From: Flavipsychrobacter stenotrophus
GTDB lineage: Bacteria > Bacteroidota > Bacteroidia > Chitinophagales > Chitinophagaceae
DNA: 8,109 bases
Direction: 5' to 3'
NCBI GenBank assembly: GCA_947372365.1
Contig: CANBTK010000054.1
Span: forward strand, 1 to 8,109
Shown here: one piece after another, positions 6,196-8,109 of the stretch
Layout: the number at the start of each line of letters is the position of its first letter
How positions within the stretch are numbered: position 1 is the first letter of the stretch
The notes under the pieces: generated by a model
Told to the model about the DNA's origin: nothing
The model's database searches: none
The model's input: only the letters and a program-made list of their open reading frames with translations
Program-made: the position numbers and the translations under genes

Positions 6196-6984
6196 TCAGC
6201 CTTTATTTTTCCTGTTTATGGCTTCCAGCATGGCATTGTGAATGTGGCCGTTGGTTGCCAGTGTTTCCCTTTCAAAAACATTATAGGGCGAGCCTTCAAA
6301 ATTGGTAATTACTCCGCCAGCTTCCTGCACTATCAGGTAACCCGCCGCAACATCCCACGAGCTAAGGTTGTACTCCCAGAAACCATCGAAACGGCCACAA
6401 GCCACCCAGCACAAATCGAGTGCAGCAGAGCCGAGGCGGCGTATAGGCAAGCCCTCCATTATGAACCGCTCAAACACTTTTATTGGGTGCTGTTCTGATT
6501 CCGGCCATTTATAAGGGAACCCAGTAACCAGGCAGGCCTTTTTAAAATCGGTTTTGGTAGATACTGAAATAGGCAGGCCGTTAAGCGTAGCGCCCTTGCC
6601 TTTTTCGGCAAAGAACATTTCATTCATCATGGGGTTATAAACTGCCCCCAGCAGCAAATCGTCCTTGTGTTTCAGCGCTATGCTTACACAGCAGATAGGT
6701 ATGCCATGGGCAAAGTTCACCGTGCCATCAATGGGGTCTATTATCCATTGGTAGTCTGATGCCTGTAGCAACTCGCCCACCTCTTCACTTATAATACTGT
6801 GCCCCGGGAAGTGGGACTTGATAACATGTATAATCTTGTCTTCTGAAAGCTGGTCTACTTCTGTTACCAGGTTATTGATGCCATCTTTATTATTTACTTT
6901 AAAGGTGCCATTAAAATAATACTGGATAATCTTTCCTGCTTCAGCAGTAGCCCTCAATAATACTTCTTTCATATCAGTCACCAT
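6196..6984 (-). CDS. inositol monophosphatase family phosphatase
   Basis: This 262-residue protein has the usual length and all the hallmarks of the Mg-dependent inositol monophosphatase/SuhB superfamily, cytoplasmic enzymes that remove phosphate from inositol-1-phosphate or other small phosphates. NLVTEVDQLSED (38-49) leads to the metal motif ISEEVGE (65-71, Glu67), then WIIDPIDGTVNFAHG (80-94, with Asp83 and Asp86 as ligands and GT for phosphate), GAVYNPMMNEMFFAEKGKGA (113-132), RRLGSAALDLCWVACGRFDG (182-201) and the second signature WDVAAGYLIVQEAGG (210-224, with Asp211). No key residue is missing. The start may be ATG 6984, 3 nt after the TolC-like stop, or ATG 6972, where GGTGA stands nearby; the first is kept. 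The close spacing implies co-transcription with the TolC-like gene. Other superfamily substrates such as histidinol phosphate or PAP cannot be excluded. Confidence 0.93.
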   Translation of the reverse strand: MVTDMKEVLLRATAEAGKIIQYYFNGTFKVNNKDGINNLVTEVDQLSEDKIIHVIKSHFPGHSIISEEVGELLQASDYQWIIDPIDGTVNFAHGIPICCVSIALKHKDDLLLGAVYNPMMNEMFFAEKGKGATLNGLPISVSTKTDFKKACLVTGFPYKWPESEQHPIKVFERFIMEGLPIRRLGSAALDLCWVACGRFDGFWEYNLSSWDVAAGYLIVQEAGGVITNFEGSPYNVFERETLATNGHIHNAMLEAINRKNKG

Positions 6985-6987
6985 ATA

Positions 6988-8109
6988 CTACAGCTTTATC
7001 TCTTTTCCCAAATAATAATCAATAACTTTCAACTTAAAAATAAGGTCGTACTTAGCAATAACCATGTTAGACGCAGCCGTAAACTGGCTGTTCTGTGTTA
7101 CCAGCAGGTCCACAGTGCTGGTAAGGCCCAGGTCATACCTCTTACGGGCAAAATCAAGTGCCCTTGTTGCTGCATCATTAGCCCTGCGGGCTGCATTGTA
7201 TTTCTGTATAGAATTTACTGCATTGTTGTGCGCTTTATACACATCCTGCTTCAGGGTAAGCTCAGCATTGTATTCGTTCAGCTGCTGCGAAGCCAGGTTT
7301 ATTTTGGCCTGCTTAACGCCATAACTGGCCTGCCAGCCATTAAATATAGGTACATTCAGGCTCATGTAAACCGAATGCCTCAGGTTATTATCAAACTGGC
7401 TGTTGAAGGGCATCTGTTTAGCAACAGTAGTATAACTTGGCTGGTAAACCGTAAGCAGCGCACTATCGGGGTTAGGGCTCAGGCCGGCATAGCCTATGGG
7501 AGTGCCGGAGCCATCGCTTTTGTAAGTATAGGTTTGGTAATTGCTGGCATAGTTATCGCCCACCTGGTAGCCCAGTGCCAACTGTGGCGACCGGCCGCCC
7601 TTTGCCGCTGCCAACCCTTTTTCAGCAGCGCTCACGCGCATTTTGCTGCCCCTTATAGAGCCAAAACGTTCCCTCGCTTTTTCATAAATTTCCGATGGTA
7701 GCAGTGTTGATGCTATTAGTTGCCCCTGTACTTCAGCATCTGGCGCCTTAATAGCAAATGGCTCGTCAAAATCCAGGTTGAGCAATGCCTTAAGGTCAAG
7801 TATTGAAGAGTTGAATGACGATATGGAGTTGATAAGGTTAGCGCTATCGCTGGCAAGCTGCGACTCCAACTGCGCTACATTAAGCTCAGGCAGGCGGCCT
7901 GCACCGGCGAATGCCCGGGTCTGGCTCAGTTGGGCTTTCGTTACCTCAATCTGGTTTTTGCTTATGTTTATCTGCTCTTGTGCCAGCAGTGCTACCAGGT
8001 AACCGTTTGCCACACTCAGCGAAACATTGTCTTTAAGCTGCTCCAAGTCAGCAAGCGATGCCTCCAGGCTAAATTTATTGCGGGCAATATTATTTCGTAC
8101 CTGCAGCCC
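6988..8109 (-). CDS. TolC-family outer-membrane efflux protein, N-terminus cut by window edge
   Basis: The minus-strand frame is open from the right edge (starting GLQVRNNIARNKFSLEASLAD) to TAG at 6990-6988, giving 373 residues of the C-terminal part. A TTG at 8046 is not a start because the coil-like sequence continues above it. Long amphipathic helices alternate with barrel strands in the TolC/OEP order: a helical hairpin with NGYLVALLAQEQINISKNQ and GRLPELNVAQLESQLASD, the motif MSLNVPIFNGW (about 249-259 of the visible part), further coils, and the typical end YDLGLTSTVDLLVTQNSQF with AKYDLIFKLKVIDYYLGKEI. Such proteins form trimeric outer-membrane channels that join a periplasmic adaptor and an inner-membrane pump (RND, ABC or MFS). 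The adaptor and pump genes would be expected outside the window to the right. The IMPase gene follows after 3 nt. The cargo is unknown. Confidence 0.93.
   Translation of the reverse strand, partial: GLQVRNNIARNKFSLEASLADLEQLKDNVSLSVANGYLVALLAQEQINISKNQIEVTKAQLSQTRAFAGAGRLPELNVAQLESQLASDSANLINSISSFNSSILDLKALLNLDFDEPFAIKAPDAEVQGQLIASTLLPSEIYEKARERFGSIRGSKMRVSAAEKGLAAAKGGRSPQLALGYQVGDNYASNYQTYTYKSDGSGTPIGYAGLSPNPDSALLTVYQPSYTTVAKQMPFNSQFDNNLRHSVYMSLNVPIFNGWQASYGVKQAKINLASQQLNEYNAELTLKQDVYKAHNNAVNSIQKYNAARRANDAATRALDFARKRYDLGLTSTVDLLVTQNSQFTAASNMVIAKYDLIFKLKVIDYYLGKEIKL

Noticed and set aside
6124..6498. Plus-strand ORF of 124 codons over the IMPase 3' end
   Set aside because: It is mostly antisense to conserved IMPase motifs, including the WDVAAG region.
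7228..7701. Plus-strand ORF of 157 codons within the TolC-like gene
   Set aside because: It is an antisense shadow of a coding sequence with clear family motifs on the minus strand.
8044..8046. TTG at 8046 as the start of the TolC-like protein
   Set aside because: The frame stays open to the edge and encodes typical TolC helix sequence above it, so the gene is simply cut by the window.

Overview
The window reads as chromosomal DNA from a member of the Bacteroidota, probably close to the Chitinophagaceae. The signs are secreted proteins with signal peptides ending just before Gln, a lipoprotein whose cysteine is followed by HKD, almost no Shine-Dalgarno sequences before the genes, and strong use of ATA, GGC and AGG codons. 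No rRNA, tRNA, CRISPR array or intact transposase gene is visible. The family placement is an inference from style, not from a marker gene.

Layout from left to right. (1) An M20-type amidohydrolase on the minus strand runs off the left edge (1-559). (2) Upstream of it on the same strand is a secreted SPOR-domain protein (665-1510). (3) A 363-bp divergent intergenic region (1511-1873) carries a 161-bp inverted-repeat element (1571-1731) that looks like a MITE or a solo palindromic repeat. (4) The only plus-strand gene, 1874-2626, encodes a lipoprotein built of seven repeats of about 26 residues. (5) Convergent with it are two tandem paralogous genes for secreted arylsulfotransferase-like beta-propeller proteins (2685-4205 and 4483-5952). 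The gap between them holds a Bacteroidota-style intergenic repeat, and the gap upstream of the second holds hairpin-rich DNA. (6) An inositol-monophosphatase family gene (6196-6984) lies 3 nt downstream of the 3' part of a TolC-type outer-membrane efflux gene (6988-8109), which runs off the right edge.

Most of the products act at or beyond the inner membrane: secreted SPOR protein, lipoprotein, two secreted sulfotransferase-like proteins and an outer-membrane channel. Only the TolC-like/IMPase pair and perhaps the SPOR/M20 pair look like transcription units; the two arylsulfotransferase-like genes are separated by 277 bp and may be transcribed separately. I do not see a defence, conflict or biosynthetic system. 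The points most worth a second look are the palindromic element at 1571-1731, the active-site variations in the paired arylsulfotransferase-like proteins, and the repeat lipoprotein.
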